Positions 6,773 to 15,166 are shown, counted from the first letter of the stretch. The stretch is 31,400 bases of DNA from DATKEH01 sp035546355 (GCA_035546355.1 DATKEH010000063.1:1-31400); one strand, 5' to 3'. A program made the numbers and translations. The notes: generated from the sequence alone by a model not told the origin.

Positions 6773-9042
6773 TCGCCGAAGCGGTAGCCCCCCGGTCCCA
6801 TCACCAGCATGTGGGCGGGGTGCGACACCGGGCTGGCGAAGCTCGAGGACGCGGCGATCGCCACCGTCATCATCAACAGGTGGGGCGATACCCCCAGGCT
6901 GTCGGCGGCGCCGAGCGCCACCGGCGCCATCAGCACCACCAGCGCCGCGGTGGGGATGAGCTGGGTGCCGAGCACGGTGACGACGAAGAGCGCGGCGACC
7001 ACCCAGCGCGGGCCGAGGTCGCCGACGGTGGCGAGGAGGGCCTGGGAGCCGAGCTGCGCCGCCCCGGCGTTCTCGATCGCCACTCCCAGCGGCAGCATGC
7101 CGGCGATCAGGAAGACGACCTTCCAGTCGATCGCCCGGTACGCTTCCTCCATGCTGACGCACCCGGCCAGCACCATCAGCACCGCCCCGGACAGCGCGGC
7201 GATGGCGATCGGCACCAGGCCGAGCATGGCGGCGGCGAGCACCGCGAGCAGGATCGCCGCGGCAGCGTGCGCCTTCTCCAGGCGCGGTGCCCGCACGGCG
7301 GCCTCGTCGAGCACCAGGAAGTCGGGATCGCGGGCCAGCCCCTCCAGCTGGCGGCGGTGGCCGTAGACCAGCAGCGCGTCGCCGAACTGCAGCGGCAGGT
7401 CCTGCAGCCCCGAGCGATGGGGGCGACCCCCCCTCCAGATGGCGAGCACGGTGAGGCCGTAGCGATCGCGGAACAGCAGGTCCGTCAGGGTACGCCCGGC
7501 CAGGCGGGTGCGCGGCGACAGCAGCACCTCGGTCACCCCCACCTGCTGCGACTCCAGCTCCGCCGCCAGGGCCGTGGACTGCGTCGAGATCTCGAGCTCC
7601 TGCAGCCCCCGCAGCGCCTCGAGATCGCCGGGCGACCCCTCGAGCAGCAGCAGATCGCCGGCCTGGACCTTCTCCTCGGGCGACGGCATCGGCGTCAGCT
7701 CGCCGCCGCGGACGATGCCGACGACGGTGAGACCGAAGGCGTTGCCCAGCCGGCTCTCCACCAGATCGCGGTCGGCGAGCACCGACCCCGGCGGCACGCG
7801 CACCGGCAGCAGCTGGGCGCCGATGCCGCCGAGCGCCTCGAGATCGCCGGCCTCCACCGGGCGCAGGTCCGCGACCAGACCGAGGCCCTCGAGGGCCTCC
7901 AGCGCCCCGCGCTCCCCCTGCAACAGCAGATCGTCGCCCGCCGCGATCGGCCGGCGTCGCAGGCTGCGGGCCGGCTCCGCGGCGCCGTCCTCCCCGCTGA
8001 CCGCCAGCACGTGGACCCGGTGCTGCCGCCGCAGGCCGCTCTCCTCCAGCGTCGCGCCCACCAGCGGAGAGCCTTCGCCGACACGGGCGCGCGCCGCTTG
8101 CAGTCGGGCGCGAGTCTCGCGGTCGACCGCCTGCGCCGACTCGACGTGCAGGTGCTCGCGGCCATGCAACCGCCGCAGGTGATCCGGCCGCCCGTGCAGG
8201 ATGAGCGTGTCGCCGATGCGCAACACGTCGTCGGCCCGCGGCCCGAGCTGCAGACCCGCCGCCCTGTGGATCCCGACCACGGTCAGATGCAGGGCCGAGC
8301 CCAGCCGGCTCTCGGCGAGGGTGCGGCCGGCGAGGGGCGATCCGGGCCCGATGCGGGTGGTGAAGAGATGCTCCTCGAGCTCGTAGGAGCGCTCCAGCTC
8401 GCGGTTGCTGTCGCTGGCCGCCGGCCCCGCCCGGTCGGGCAGCAGGTGGCGCCCGATCAGCGCCATGTAGAGAATGCCGGCGGCGACGATGGCGGCGGTG
8501 ATCGGCGTAAAGTCGAAGAGCGCGAACGGTCGCAGGCCGGCCGCCCGCAAGGCGTCGGTGACCAGGATGTTGGGCGGCGTGGAGATGGCGGTGAACGGAC
8601 CGCCGAGCAGGCAGCCGAGCGCCAGCGGCATCAGCAGTCGGGAGGGCGACCGCCCGCTGCGGCGCGCCAGCTCCATCGTCGCCGGCAGCAGGATGACTGC
8701 GACCGTGACGGTGTTGATCAGCGCCGACAGCAGGCTGGCGCCGAGCATCAGCACCACCACCAGGAGCGGCTCGCCGCGGCGCGCGAAACGCAACAGCGGC
8801 TGGCCGATGCGATGGGCCAGCCCGGTTCTCGACAGCCCGGCCGAGAGGATGAACATCGCCCACACGGTGACGACCGCCGGGCTGCTGAAGCCGGCCAGCG
8901 CCTCCTCGGTGGTGACCAGCCCGCTCAGGGCCAGGATCGACAGCACCAGCAGCCCGACCAGGTCCATGCGCACCCGGCCGCTGACGAAGAGCACCACGGC
9001 GACGGCGACGACGACCAGCAGTAGGATCACGTCGAGCGGCAC
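6691..9042 (-). CDS. SLC13/DASS-family permease with four central RCK_C (TrkA-C) domains
   Basis: 783 aa, GTG start at 9042. This is an ion-coupled anion or dicarboxylate-type inner-membrane permease. The N-terminal membrane half spans residues about 4-200 and the C-terminal half about 592-783. Between them lie four TrkA-C/RCK_C-like domains at about 224-295, 316-388, 408-481 and 502-578, each with a G-S-x-L-x-x-x-L-x-E-S-x-L pattern or close variant. RCK_C domains usually bind small regulatory ligands. The diverging neighbour has only two. The re-entrant motif that reads INNT in the neighbour is INT here (109-111), and the second, MSNN there, is IPT (696-698), so the Na+/substrate site is altered. 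No Shine-Dalgarno precedes the GTG. The substrate cannot be told from sequence. Confidence 0.87.
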   Translation of the reverse strand: MPLDVILLLVVVAVAVVLFVSGRVRMDLVGLLVLSILALSGLVTTEEALAGFSSPAVVTVWAMFILSAGLSRTGLAHRIGQPLLRFARRGEPLLVVVLMLGASLLSALINTVTVAVILLPATMELARRSGRSPSRLLMPLALGCLLGGPFTAISTPPNILVTDALRAAGLRPFALFDFTPITAAIVAAGILYMALIGRHLLPDRAGPAASDSNRELERSYELEEHLFTTRIGPGSPLAGRTLAESRLGSALHLTVVGIHRAAGLQLGPRADDVLRIGDTLILHGRPDHLRRLHGREHLHVESAQAVDRETRARLQAARARVGEGSPLVGATLEESGLRRQHRVHVLAVSGEDGAAEPARSLRRRPIAAGDDLLLQGERGALEALEGLGLVADLRPVEAGDLEALGGIGAQLLPVRVPPGSVLADRDLVESRLGNAFGLTVVGIVRGGELTPMPSPEEKVQAGDLLLLEGSPGDLEALRGLQELEISTQSTALAAELESQQVGVTEVLLSPRTRLAGRTLTDLLFRDRYGLTVLAIWRGGRPHRSGLQDLPLQFGDALLVYGHRRQLEGLARDPDFLVLDEAAVRAPRLEKAHAAAAILLAVLAAAMLGLVPIAIAALSGAVLMVLAGCVSMEEAYRAIDWKVVFLIAGMLPLGVAIENAGAAQLGSQALLATVGDLGPRWVVAALFVVTVLGTQLIPTAALVVLMAPVALGAADSLGVSPHLLMMTVAIAASSSFASPVSHPAHMLVMGPGGYRFGDYVRVGVPLTAVALLVSVALLPILWPP

Positions 9043-9050
9043 GACAGCGA

Positions 9051-9076
9051 AGACTAGCAGCGCCGGCTGCTAGTCT
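9051..9076. promoter_or_regulatory. Perfect 11-bp inverted repeat between divergent permease genes (operator/promoter candidate)
   Basis: Left arm AGACTAGCAGC (9051-9061), spacer GCCG (9062-9065), right arm GCTGCTAGTCT (9066-9076). It occupies most of the 63-bp spacer between two divergent permease genes. Because it is a palindrome it shows TAGTCT, a TANNNT -10-like hexamer, outward on both strands: 8 nt before the GTG of the minus gene and 29 nt before the ATG of the plus gene. A dimeric regulator here could control both genes. Confidence 0.65.
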
Positions 9077-9079
9077 GGA

Positions 9080-9092
9080 CGGTCGACGACCG
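9080..9092. repeat. Small inverted repeat in the permease promoter region
   Basis: CGGTCG and CGACCG separated by one base, directly before the Shine-Dalgarno stretch (GGGGGAGAG, 9092-9100) of the plus-strand permease. It could be a second half-site or a leader hairpin. Confidence 0.35.
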
Positions 9093-9105
9093 GGGGAGAG
9101 AAAGG

Positions 9106-10875
9106 ATGAGCTGGGACATCTTTCTGGTGCTGGCAATCCTCGCCGGTGCCGTCGCCCTGTTCATCTCCGAGCGGTTTCCCATCGATCTGGTGGCGCTCCT
9201 CGTCCTCGGGACGCTGCTCGCCTTCGGTCTCGTCACCCCCGAGGAGGGGATCTCGGGGTTCAGCAACCCGGCGACGGTGACCGTGGCGGCGATGTTCGTG
9301 CTCAGCGCCGGGCTGCAGAAGACGGGCGCCACCGCCGTGCTCGGCCGGCTGCTGGTGCGCTACGGCCGCAACCACTTCACCGCGCTGGTGGTGGTGATGA
9401 CGACGGTCGGCGTGCTGTCGGCCTTCATCAACAACACCGCCGCGGTGGCGGTGTTCATCCCGCTGGTGATGATCGTCGCCAACAAGCGCAAGATCTCGGC
9501 CTCGAAGCTGCTCATCCCCCTCTCGTACGCCTCGCAGTTCGGAGGCGTCTGCACCCTCATCGGCACCTCCACCAACCTGCTGGTGAGCGCCATCTCGCAG
9601 CAGGCCGGTCACGGCGCCTTCAGCATGTTCGAGTTCAGCCGCATGGGATTGATCCTGTTCGTCGCCGGAACCCTCTACTTCCTGGTCTTCGGCCGCTGGC
9701 TGCTGCCCGAGCGCGAGGCGCAGGAGCTCAGCGCCGTCTACCAGCTCGGGGAGTACATCACCGAGCTGCGCGTCGGCGCCGGCTCGCCGCTGATCGGCAG
9801 GACGGTGCAGGAGAGCCGGCTCGGCGAAGAGCACGACGTCACCGTCCTGCGGCTGCTGCGTGACAAGGAGGACGTCTGGGCGCCGTTGCGGCAGCCGATG
9901 CAGGAGGGGGACGTGCTGCTGGTGCGCGGCGAGCTGCAGCAGCTGATCGGCTTGCGCGGCTCGGCGAAGCTCGAGCTCAACGTCGAGTTCAAGCTGCGGG
10001 ACGAGGCGCTCGAGCCCGGGGACCTGCGGCTGGTGCAGGCGCTGGTGGCGCCGGGATCCAGGCTCGTCGGCCACACCTTGAAGGACCTCGACTTCCGCAA
10101 CCGCTACAAGGCGCTGGTGCTCGCCATCCAGCGTCGCGGCGAGACCATCCGCGACAAGCTGAACACGGTGAAGCTGGGGCTGGGGGACGCCCTGCTGCTG
10201 CAGGCGCCGGAGGCGCAGATCCGCCAGCTGCGCGACGACGAGAGCCTCATCGTCCTCGACGAGGTCGACGAGCCCGGGATGCGCCGCCACAAGGTGCCGA
10301 TCGTGCTCGCCGTCATCGCGGCGGTCGTCGGCCTGGCGGCGTTCGACGTGCTGCCGATCCTGGTCAGCGCGCTGCTCGGCTGCCTGGCGCTGGTCCTCAC
10401 CCGCGCGATCGACCTCGACGAGGCCTACCAGGCGATCGACTGGAAGGTCATCTTCCTCCTCGGCGGCATCCTGCCGCTGGGCGTCGCCATGGAGACGACG
10501 GGGGCGGCGCGCTTCCTCGCCGAGGGGGCTCTCGGCCCGGTCGGCGGCCTCGGGCCCATCGCCGTGCTGGCGGTCTTCTACTTGATGACCTCGGTCCTGA
10601 CCGAGGGCATGAGCAACAACGCCGCCGCGGTGCTGCTCGCGCCGATCGCCATCTCCACCGCGGAGCAGACCGGGATCGACCCGCGGCCGCTGCTGATGGC
10701 GATCACCTTCGCCGCCTCCACCGGCTTCTCGACCCCGGTGGGCTACCAAACCAACACGATGATCTACAACCCCGGCGGCTACCGCTACACCGATTTCCTG
10801 CGCACCGGCGTGCCGCTGAGCATCGTCTTCTGGATCCTGTCGGTGATCTTCATCCCGCGCTTCTGGAGCTTCTGA
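9106..10875 (+). CDS. SLC13/DASS-family permease with two RCK_C (TrkA-C) domains
   Basis: 589 aa, ATG at 9106 with a purine-rich Shine-Dalgarno (GGGGGAGAG) just upstream. Topology is membrane half 1 (about 3-205), two TrkA-C domains (about 215-285 and 300-375), then membrane half 2 (about 385-589). The two conserved hairpin motifs are INNT (108-111) and MSNN (502-505), and the terminal STGFSTPVGYQTN segment is typical of sodium-coupled anion permeases of this family. Homologues move dicarboxylates, sulfate or other anions; which one cannot be told here. It is a paralogue of the diverging gene, with closely matching openings (DLVxLLVL, GLVTxEE, SGFSxPAxVTV) and similar endings (NPGGYRYTDFLRTGVPL against a PGGYRFGDYVRVGVPL-like end). 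Confidence 0.9.
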   Translation: MSWDIFLVLAILAGAVALFISERFPIDLVALLVLGTLLAFGLVTPEEGISGFSNPATVTVAAMFVLSAGLQKTGATAVLGRLLVRYGRNHFTALVVVMTTVGVLSAFINNTAAVAVFIPLVMIVANKRKISASKLLIPLSYASQFGGVCTLIGTSTNLLVSAISQQAGHGAFSMFEFSRMGLILFVAGTLYFLVFGRWLLPEREAQELSAVYQLGEYITELRVGAGSPLIGRTVQESRLGEEHDVTVLRLLRDKEDVWAPLRQPMQEGDVLLVRGELQQLIGLRGSAKLELNVEFKLRDEALEPGDLRLVQALVAPGSRLVGHTLKDLDFRNRYKALVLAIQRRGETIRDKLNTVKLGLGDALLLQAPEAQIRQLRDDESLIVLDEVDEPGMRRHKVPIVLAVIAAVVGLAAFDVLPILVSALLGCLALVLTRAIDLDEAYQAIDWKVIFLLGGILPLGVAMETTGAARFLAEGALGPVGGLGPIAVLAVFYLMTSVLTEGMSNNAAAVLLAPIAISTAEQTGIDPRPLLMAITFAASTGFSTPVGYQTNTMIYNPGGYRYTDFLRTGVPLSIVFWILSVIFIPRFWSF

Positions 10876-10980
10876 GCGCCCCGACGCGGCCGGGCCCGTG
10901 GTCTTGGCAGCCACGCGACCCTACCGGGCGGCGCTCCGCATGGCGACCGACCGGCGGACGCGGGTTCGTCGACGCTGATA

Positions 10981-10986
10981 TATCGT
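10981..10986 (+). promoter_or_regulatory. Candidate -10 element (TATCGT, within an AT-rich patch) for the kinase-ATPase gene
   Basis: The patch GATATATCGTA (10977-10987) is the most AT-rich spot in the 123-bp spacer. TATCGT fits TANNNT and ends 12 nt before ATG 10999, with no Shine-Dalgarno between. A short stem (CGTGG 10897-10901 with CCACG 10911-10915) lies earlier in the spacer but has no T-tract. Confidence 0.4.
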
Positions 10987-10998
10987 ACCCGCCCGCAG

Positions 10999-13900
10999 AT
11001 GAGCTCACAGGACCCAGAAGCCGCTCCGCACCGGGCCGCCCCTCTCGACCAGGGCGCGCGGCTCGGCCGTTTCGAAGTCGTCGCGCGCCTCGGCCGGGGC
11101 GGCATGGGGGAGGTGTACCGCGCGCGCGACACCCGGCTGGGGCGGGAGGTGGCGGTCAAGGTCATCACCCACTACCACCACCGCGGCTCGCAGGCCGTGG
11201 CGCGCTTCGAGCGTGAGGCGCGGGCGGCTTCCGCCCTGAATCACCCGAACATCGTCACCGTCTACGACATCGACGAGCACGACGGGTTCCCCTACATCGT
11301 CATGGAGCTGGTGCAGGGGACGAGCCTGCGGAGCCTGCTCGAGGGAGGCCCGCTGCCCCTCGAGCGGGCCCTCGGCATCGGCTCCCAGATCGCCCGCGGC
11401 CTGACGGCGGCCCACGAGCGGGGGATCGTCCACCGCGACCTCAAGCCGGAGAACGTCCAGGTGACGCCCGAGGGAGCGGTGAAGCTGCTCGACTTCGGGC
11501 TGGCGCAGTTCGTCATCGCGGCGCCCGAGGACCTCGGCCACGAGCTCACCGAGGAGCACCTGACGATGGAGGGCTCTCTCCTCGGCACCTTGGGATACAT
11601 GGCGCCGGAGGTGATCTCCGGGGCCGCCGCCGACCACCGGGCGGACCAGTTCTCCCTGGGTGCGATCTTCTTCGAGATGCTCGGCGGCCGGCGGCCGTTC
11701 GCCGGGCGCAGCGCGACGGAGGTGGTGGCGGCCACCCTGCGGGACGAGCCCCCCTCTCTGTCGACGATCTCCGCCGGCCTGCCGGCCCCGCTGGACGAGA
11801 TGGTGCGCCGCTGCCTCCGCAAGTCGCCGCAAGAACGCTTCGCGAGCACCGGCCAGCTGCTGGCGATCCTCGAGGTGGTGGCGGCCGCGCCGGCGGCGGA
11901 GCCCCCTCCGCAAGCGGAGCGGCCGCTCTTCGCCCGTCTCCCCGCCGCCCTGACACCGCTCGTCGACCGCGAGCGCGAGGTGGAGCAGCTGGAGGGCCTG
12001 TTGCGCGACCCCGAGGTCCGGCTGGTCACCCTCACCGGCACCGGCGGCTGCGGCAAGACCCGGGTGGCGCTGCGGGTCGCCGAGAACCTGCACCGCGAGT
12101 CCGGCCTGCGCGTGGCCTTCGTGCCGCTGGCCACCCACAAGGACCCGGACCTGCTGCCGGTCGCCATCGCCCGCGAAATGCGCGTGCGGCCGACGCCGGG
12201 ACAGACCGAGCTCGAAGCGGTGCGGGCCGAATTCTCGGTGGCCGAAGCGACGCTGCTGCTGCTCGACAATTTCGAGCATCTGACGGCCGCGGCGCCTCTC
12301 GTCGGCGAGCTGCTCGCCGAATGCCCGAGGCTGAAGGTGCTGGTGACCAGCCGGGAGGTCCTCCGGCTCTACGGCGAGCACGACGTGCACCTGCCACCGC
12401 TGGAGATGCCCCCTGCGGACAGCTCGTTGTCCCCGGAGCAGCTGGCCGCGGTTCCCGCCGTAGCGCTCTTTCTCGAGCGAGCGCGGGCGGCCAACCCGCG
12501 CTTTTCCCTCGACGCGGAGAGCGCTCCGGCGGTGGCCGAGCTGTGCCGGAGGCTGGAGGGGCTGCCGCTCGCGCTCGAGCTCGCGGCGGCGCGGAGCCGG
12601 CTGCTCTCCCCCCAGGCGATGCTCGCCCGCCTGGGCAGCCGACTGCAGCTCCAGGCGCCGCTCCGCGACCTTCCCGGTCGGCAGCAGACGCTCCGCCGCA
12701 CCATCGACTGGAGCCACGACCTGCTGGATGACGCCGAGCAGACGCTCTTTCGCCGCCTCGGGGTCTTCGCCGGTGGCTTCACCCTCGAGGCGGCCCAGGC
12801 GGTGGTGGACCCTTTCGAGCAGCTGGGCCTGGACCTCATCGACAGGATCGGCTCGCTGGTGGACAAGAGCCTGGTCATGATCCTGTCGCAGGAAGCTGGC
12901 GAGGAGCGCTTCGGGATGCTCGGGACGATGCGCGAGTACGCCGCCGATCGGCTGGCGTCGAGCGGTGAGGCCGAGCGCACCAGCAAGGCCCACGCCGCCT
13001 ACTATCTGGTGCTGGCGGAGGAGGGGGGCGCGGCGCTCGCCGCCGCCGAGGATCCGGGGTGGCTCGAGCGGCTCGAGACCGAGCACGACAACTTCCGCGC
13101 CGCCCTCTACTGGCTGGTGGCCCGGGGCGACGCGGACTGGGGGCTGCGCCTGGCCCTCGGCCTGTTCCACTTCTGGGAGCGCGCCGAGCACCTCACCGAG
13201 GGGCGCCGCTGGTTCGCCGAGCTCCTCCGTCTCGCCGGCGACGGCGTCTCGCAGAGCACCCGCGCGCGGGCCCTGTTCTGCGCCGGCGTCCTCGGCAACG
13301 CGCAGGGCGACGACGAGGAGGCCCGCCAGCTCCAGCTTCAGAGTCTCGACATCTACCGCCAGCTGGGCGACCCGTGGGGGCAGGCGGTGGCGCTGAACGC
13401 CCTCAGCGTCTCCGGTGACCCGGAGGCGGCGAGGGCGATGGCCGAGGAGGCCCTCGCTCTGTGGAAGCGGCTGGGCGACGAGCTCGGCTACGCCCGCACC
13501 CTGTGCAACCTGGCGATGGCGCTGCGCAAGACGGGACACTACGACGAGGCCCGGTCGGTCTACGAGGACGCGGCCGAGCTCTTCGCTGCGCGGGGAGACC
13601 AGCTGGGCCGCGCCTGGGCCCTCAACCACCAGGGCGACCTGGCGCGCGAGCACGGTCGGTTCGAGCCCGCCGAGGCGCTCTATCGGCGAGCGCTGGAGGT
13701 CTTCGAGGCGATCGGCGACGCGTGGGGCATCGCCAGCTCGCTCGCCGACCTCGGAACCCTGGAGAGACAGCGCGGCGAGCGGCAGCGAGCGCGAGAGCTC
13801 TACCGGCAGGCGCTCTCGCGCTTCCACGCCCTGGAGCATCGCCGCGGGGTGGCCCGGCTCCTCGAGCTACTGGCCTGCCTGTCGGCGGAGCTGGGAGAGG

Positions 13901-14121
13901 ATGCGCAGGCCCTGCTCCTCGCGGCCGGCTCCACGGCGCTGCGCGAGCGCATCGGCGCGCCGCTGGCGGCCGACGAGCGGCGGGAGCTGGACCAGGGCCT
14001 GGAGAGCGCCCGCCGAGCCCTGAAGGGCGACGAGGTGCGAGCGATCGAGGAGAGGGGCCGCCGGCTGACGCTGACGGCGATCCTGGAAGAGGCCCTCCGG
14101 GAGCGGCCCGCTCAGGCGTAG
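10999..14121 (+). CDS. PknK-like Ser/Thr kinase fused to STAND-type ATPase and TPR repeats
   Basis: 1040 aa, ATG at 10999. The kinase domain spans about residues 25-290: glycine loop GRGGMGEVY, ATP lysine K54, HRDLKPEN with D147, DFG at D165, and GTLGYMAPE. After a Pro/Ala linker (about 297-315) comes an AfsR/COG3903-type ATPase: a DREREVEQLEGLL motif, Walker A GTGGCGKT with K353, Walker B LLLLDNFE with D423, sensor VLVTSRE, and a GLPLALELAA motif. A winged-helix-like region follows, then TPRs from about residue 660 to 1000. The order matches mycobacterial PknK (kinase, MalT-like ATPase, TPR) without a DNA-binding domain. Such proteins act as cytoplasmic nucleotide-gated signalling switches; the ligand and targets are not visible. 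Its last 10 bases overlap the end of the DUF4242 gene. Confidence 0.88.
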   Translation: MSSQDPEAAPHRAAPLDQGARLGRFEVVARLGRGGMGEVYRARDTRLGREVAVKVITHYHHRGSQAVARFEREARAASALNHPNIVTVYDIDEHDGFPYIVMELVQGTSLRSLLEGGPLPLERALGIGSQIARGLTAAHERGIVHRDLKPENVQVTPEGAVKLLDFGLAQFVIAAPEDLGHELTEEHLTMEGSLLGTLGYMAPEVISGAAADHRADQFSLGAIFFEMLGGRRPFAGRSATEVVAATLRDEPPSLSTISAGLPAPLDEMVRRCLRKSPQERFASTGQLLAILEVVAAAPAAEPPPQAERPLFARLPAALTPLVDREREVEQLEGLLRDPEVRLVTLTGTGGCGKTRVALRVAENLHRESGLRVAFVPLATHKDPDLLPVAIAREMRVRPTPGQTELEAVRAEFSVAEATLLLLDNFEHLTAAAPLVGELLAECPRLKVLVTSREVLRLYGEHDVHLPPLEMPPADSSLSPEQLAAVPAVALFLERARAANPRFSLDAESAPAVAELCRRLEGLPLALELAAARSRLLSPQAMLARLGSRLQLQAPLRDLPGRQQTLRRTIDWSHDLLDDAEQTLFRRLGVFAGGFTLEAAQAVVDPFEQLGLDLIDRIGSLVDKSLVMILSQEAGEERFGMLGTMREYAADRLASSGEAERTSKAHAAYYLVLAEEGGAALAAAEDPGWLERLETEHDNFRAALYWLVARGDADWGLRLALGLFHFWERAEHLTEGRRWFAELLRLAGDGVSQSTRARALFCAGVLGNAQGDDEEARQLQLQSLDIYRQLGDPWGQAVALNALSVSGDPEAARAMAEEALALWKRLGDELGYARTLCNLAMALRKTGHYDEARSVYEDAAELFAARGDQLGRAWALNHQGDLAREHGRFEPAEALYRRALEVFEAIGDAWGIASSLADLGTLERQRGERQRARELYRQALSRFHALEHRRGVARLLELLACLSAELGEDAQALLLAAGSTALRERIGAPLAADERRELDQGLESARRALKGDEVRAIEERGRRLTLTAILEEALRERPAQA

Positions 14122-14387
14122 TTGGTCGGATCGAGCAGCCCGCGCACGGTCGAGATCCGGCTGGCCGGGATGCCGCTCATCTCCGCGTGGCGGCGGATCG
14201 TCTCCTCGTCCGGGGCCAGGTAGATGCAGTAGATCCGGTTGTCGGTGATGAAGCTGTGGATCCACTGGATCTGCGGTCCGAGCTCCTGCAGCGCCCGCAA
14301 GGATCGCTCGGACGCCTCCCGCAGCTGTTCGGCGGTCATCTGGCCGGCGCCCGGGATCTCCCTCTCGATCACGAACTTGTGTGCCAT
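14112..14387 (-). CDS. DUF4242 (SCO4226-type nickel-binding) small protein
   Basis: 91 aa, ATG at 14387. The sequence follows the DUF4242 family closely: FVIEREIPGAG at the start, LRALQELGPQIQWIHSFIT in the middle, IYCIYLAPDEETIRRHAEMSG, then a short C-terminal end. The family forms a ferredoxin-like alpha/beta fold; a Streptomyces member was described as nickel-responsive, but the biological role is not settled. It is cytoplasmic, with no signal or membrane segment. The gene converges with and overlaps the kinase-ATPase gene by 10 bp, so it is transcribed alone, probably from the TACCAT element at 14428-14433. The nearest Shine-Dalgarno is a weak GCGAG. Confidence 0.85.
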   Translation of the reverse strand: MAHKFVIEREIPGAGQMTAEQLREASERSLRALQELGPQIQWIHSFITDNRIYCIYLAPDEETIRRHAEMSGIPASRISTVRGLLDPTNYA

Positions 14388-14427
14388 GGGTTCTCGCTTT
14401 CGCAGACGGCCGCGGATGCGGATGCAG

Positions 14428-14433
14428 ATGGTA
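14428..14433 (-). promoter_or_regulatory. Candidate -10 element (TACCAT) for the DUF4242 gene
   Basis: TACCAT on the minus strand fits TANNNT and would give a leader of about 35 nt before ATG 14387. It lies next to a run of five T on the plus strand (14438-14442), the AT-richest part of the 215-bp spacer. Confidence 0.3.
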
Positions 14434-14480
14434 GCAGTTTTTCCGTCCGCCAGCGGATACTACGCGTGGCGTGGCCTGCC

Positions 14481-14525
14481 CCTTTCGGAGCGAGGCCGGC
14501 CGTACGCGGCCGGGGCCTCGAAAGG
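14481..14525. other. Long interrupted inverted repeat (structured RNA or protein-binding site candidate)
   Basis: Three nested pairings share one centre: CCTTT (14481-14485) with AAAGG (14521-14525), CGAGG (14491-14495) with CCTCG (14516-14520), and CCGGCCG (14496-14502) with CGGCCGG (14507-14513). The loop is TACG, a UNCG-type tetraloop in RNA. There is a 2-nt bulge (GG) on one side and a 5-nt bulge on the other. It lies in the 215-bp spacer between the divergent DUF4242 and small membrane protein genes. No T-tract follows, so it does not look like a terminator. Confidence 0.5.
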
Positions 14526-14590
14526 TTCCCGAGAAACCCTGTTGGCGATCGAGTCGCAGCTCCGAGAGGCGATTTCCGCGCTCGCCGCCG

Positions 14591-14596
14591 TACGCT
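14591..14596 (+). promoter_or_regulatory. Candidate -10 element (TACGCT) of a leaderless promoter
   Basis: TACGCT fits TANNNT and ends 6 nt before ATG 14603; no Shine-Dalgarno is present. The neighbouring TTGACA (14596-14601) abuts the start codon and is in the wrong place to be a -35 for this gene. Confidence 0.3.
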
Positions 14597-14602
14597 TGAC
14601 AG

Positions 14603-15166
14603 ATGCCGTTGCTCGTCGCCGTGGTGGCGATCGCCGTGGCGCTCTTCGCGCTGCTGGCGCTCTTCCTGGTGGGCGTGCCGCTGTCGATGGTGCGCCGCTA
14701 TCGCGCCGGGACGGCGCGCCGTCTGGCCCGCAGCTGGATAGCGACCGTCAACCTCGTCACCCTGGCGGTGTCGGTCGCGCTCTTCCTGGTCTCCGCCGCG
14801 GTGACCGGATTGTGGGTGCCGCGGGCGCTGCCGTACACGGTCGCCGGGCTGGCCGGCGGCTGCCTGCTGGGTCTGCTGGGGCTCGCTGCGACGCGCTGGG
14901 AGGCGACGCCCGAGGCGCTGCACTACACGCCCAATCGCTGGCTGGTGCTCAGCCTCACGCTGGTCGTCGCCGGCCACCTGAGCTATTCCGTCTGGCGCGG
15001 CTGGCACGCCTGGCGCGCGACCCCCGACGACACCTCCTGGCTCGCCGCCGCCGGGATCGGTGGCTCGCTCGCCGCGGGCGCCGTCGTGCTCGGCTACTAC
15101 CTGTCGTTCTGGGCCGGGGTGCGCTGGCGGTTGCGGCGGCACCGGCGGCGGAGCCCGCTCGCCTAG
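14603..15166 (+). CDS. Small integral membrane protein of unknown function (CcdC/DUF1453-like?)
   Basis: 187 aa, ATG at 14603 without Shine-Dalgarno. There are about five membrane segments: residues about 3-27, 45-68, 74-96, 111-131 and 147-170. Short basic loops follow the first (RRYRAGTARR) and last (RWRLRRHRRR) segments, so the positive-inside rule puts the C-terminus in the cytoplasm. The second half (TRWEATPEALHYTPNRW, a helix, a loop, then GYYLSFWAGVRWRLRR) resembles the CcdC/DUF1453 layout, but this is a weak visual likeness. I do not recognise it with confidence and assign no function. Codon use and GC match the neighbours. It converges on the cupin gene with a 67-bp gap that shows no hairpin. 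Confidence 0.62.
   Translation: MPLLVAVVAIAVALFALLALFLVGVPLSMVRRYRAGTARRLARSWIATVNLVTLAVSVALFLVSAAVTGLWVPRALPYTVAGLAGGCLLGLLGLAATRWEATPEALHYTPNRWLVLSLTLVVAGHLSYSVWRGWHAWRATPDDTSWLAAAGIGGSLAAGAVVLGYYLSFWAGVRWRLRRHRRRSPLA

Noticed and set aside
1756..9136. Long minus-strand frames spanning 1756-5598 and 5378-9136
   Set aside because: They run out of frame across the kinase and permease genes and antisense across the methyltransferase and desaturase; compositionally biased and without motifs.
10897..10915. Possible terminator stem after the second permease gene
   Set aside because: The stem is 5 bp with a 9-nt loop and no T-tract, too weak to call.
14596..14601. TTGACA consensus -35 hexamer
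   Set aside because: It abuts ATG 14603. A matching -10 would fall inside the gene, and none is seen about 17 bp downstream.
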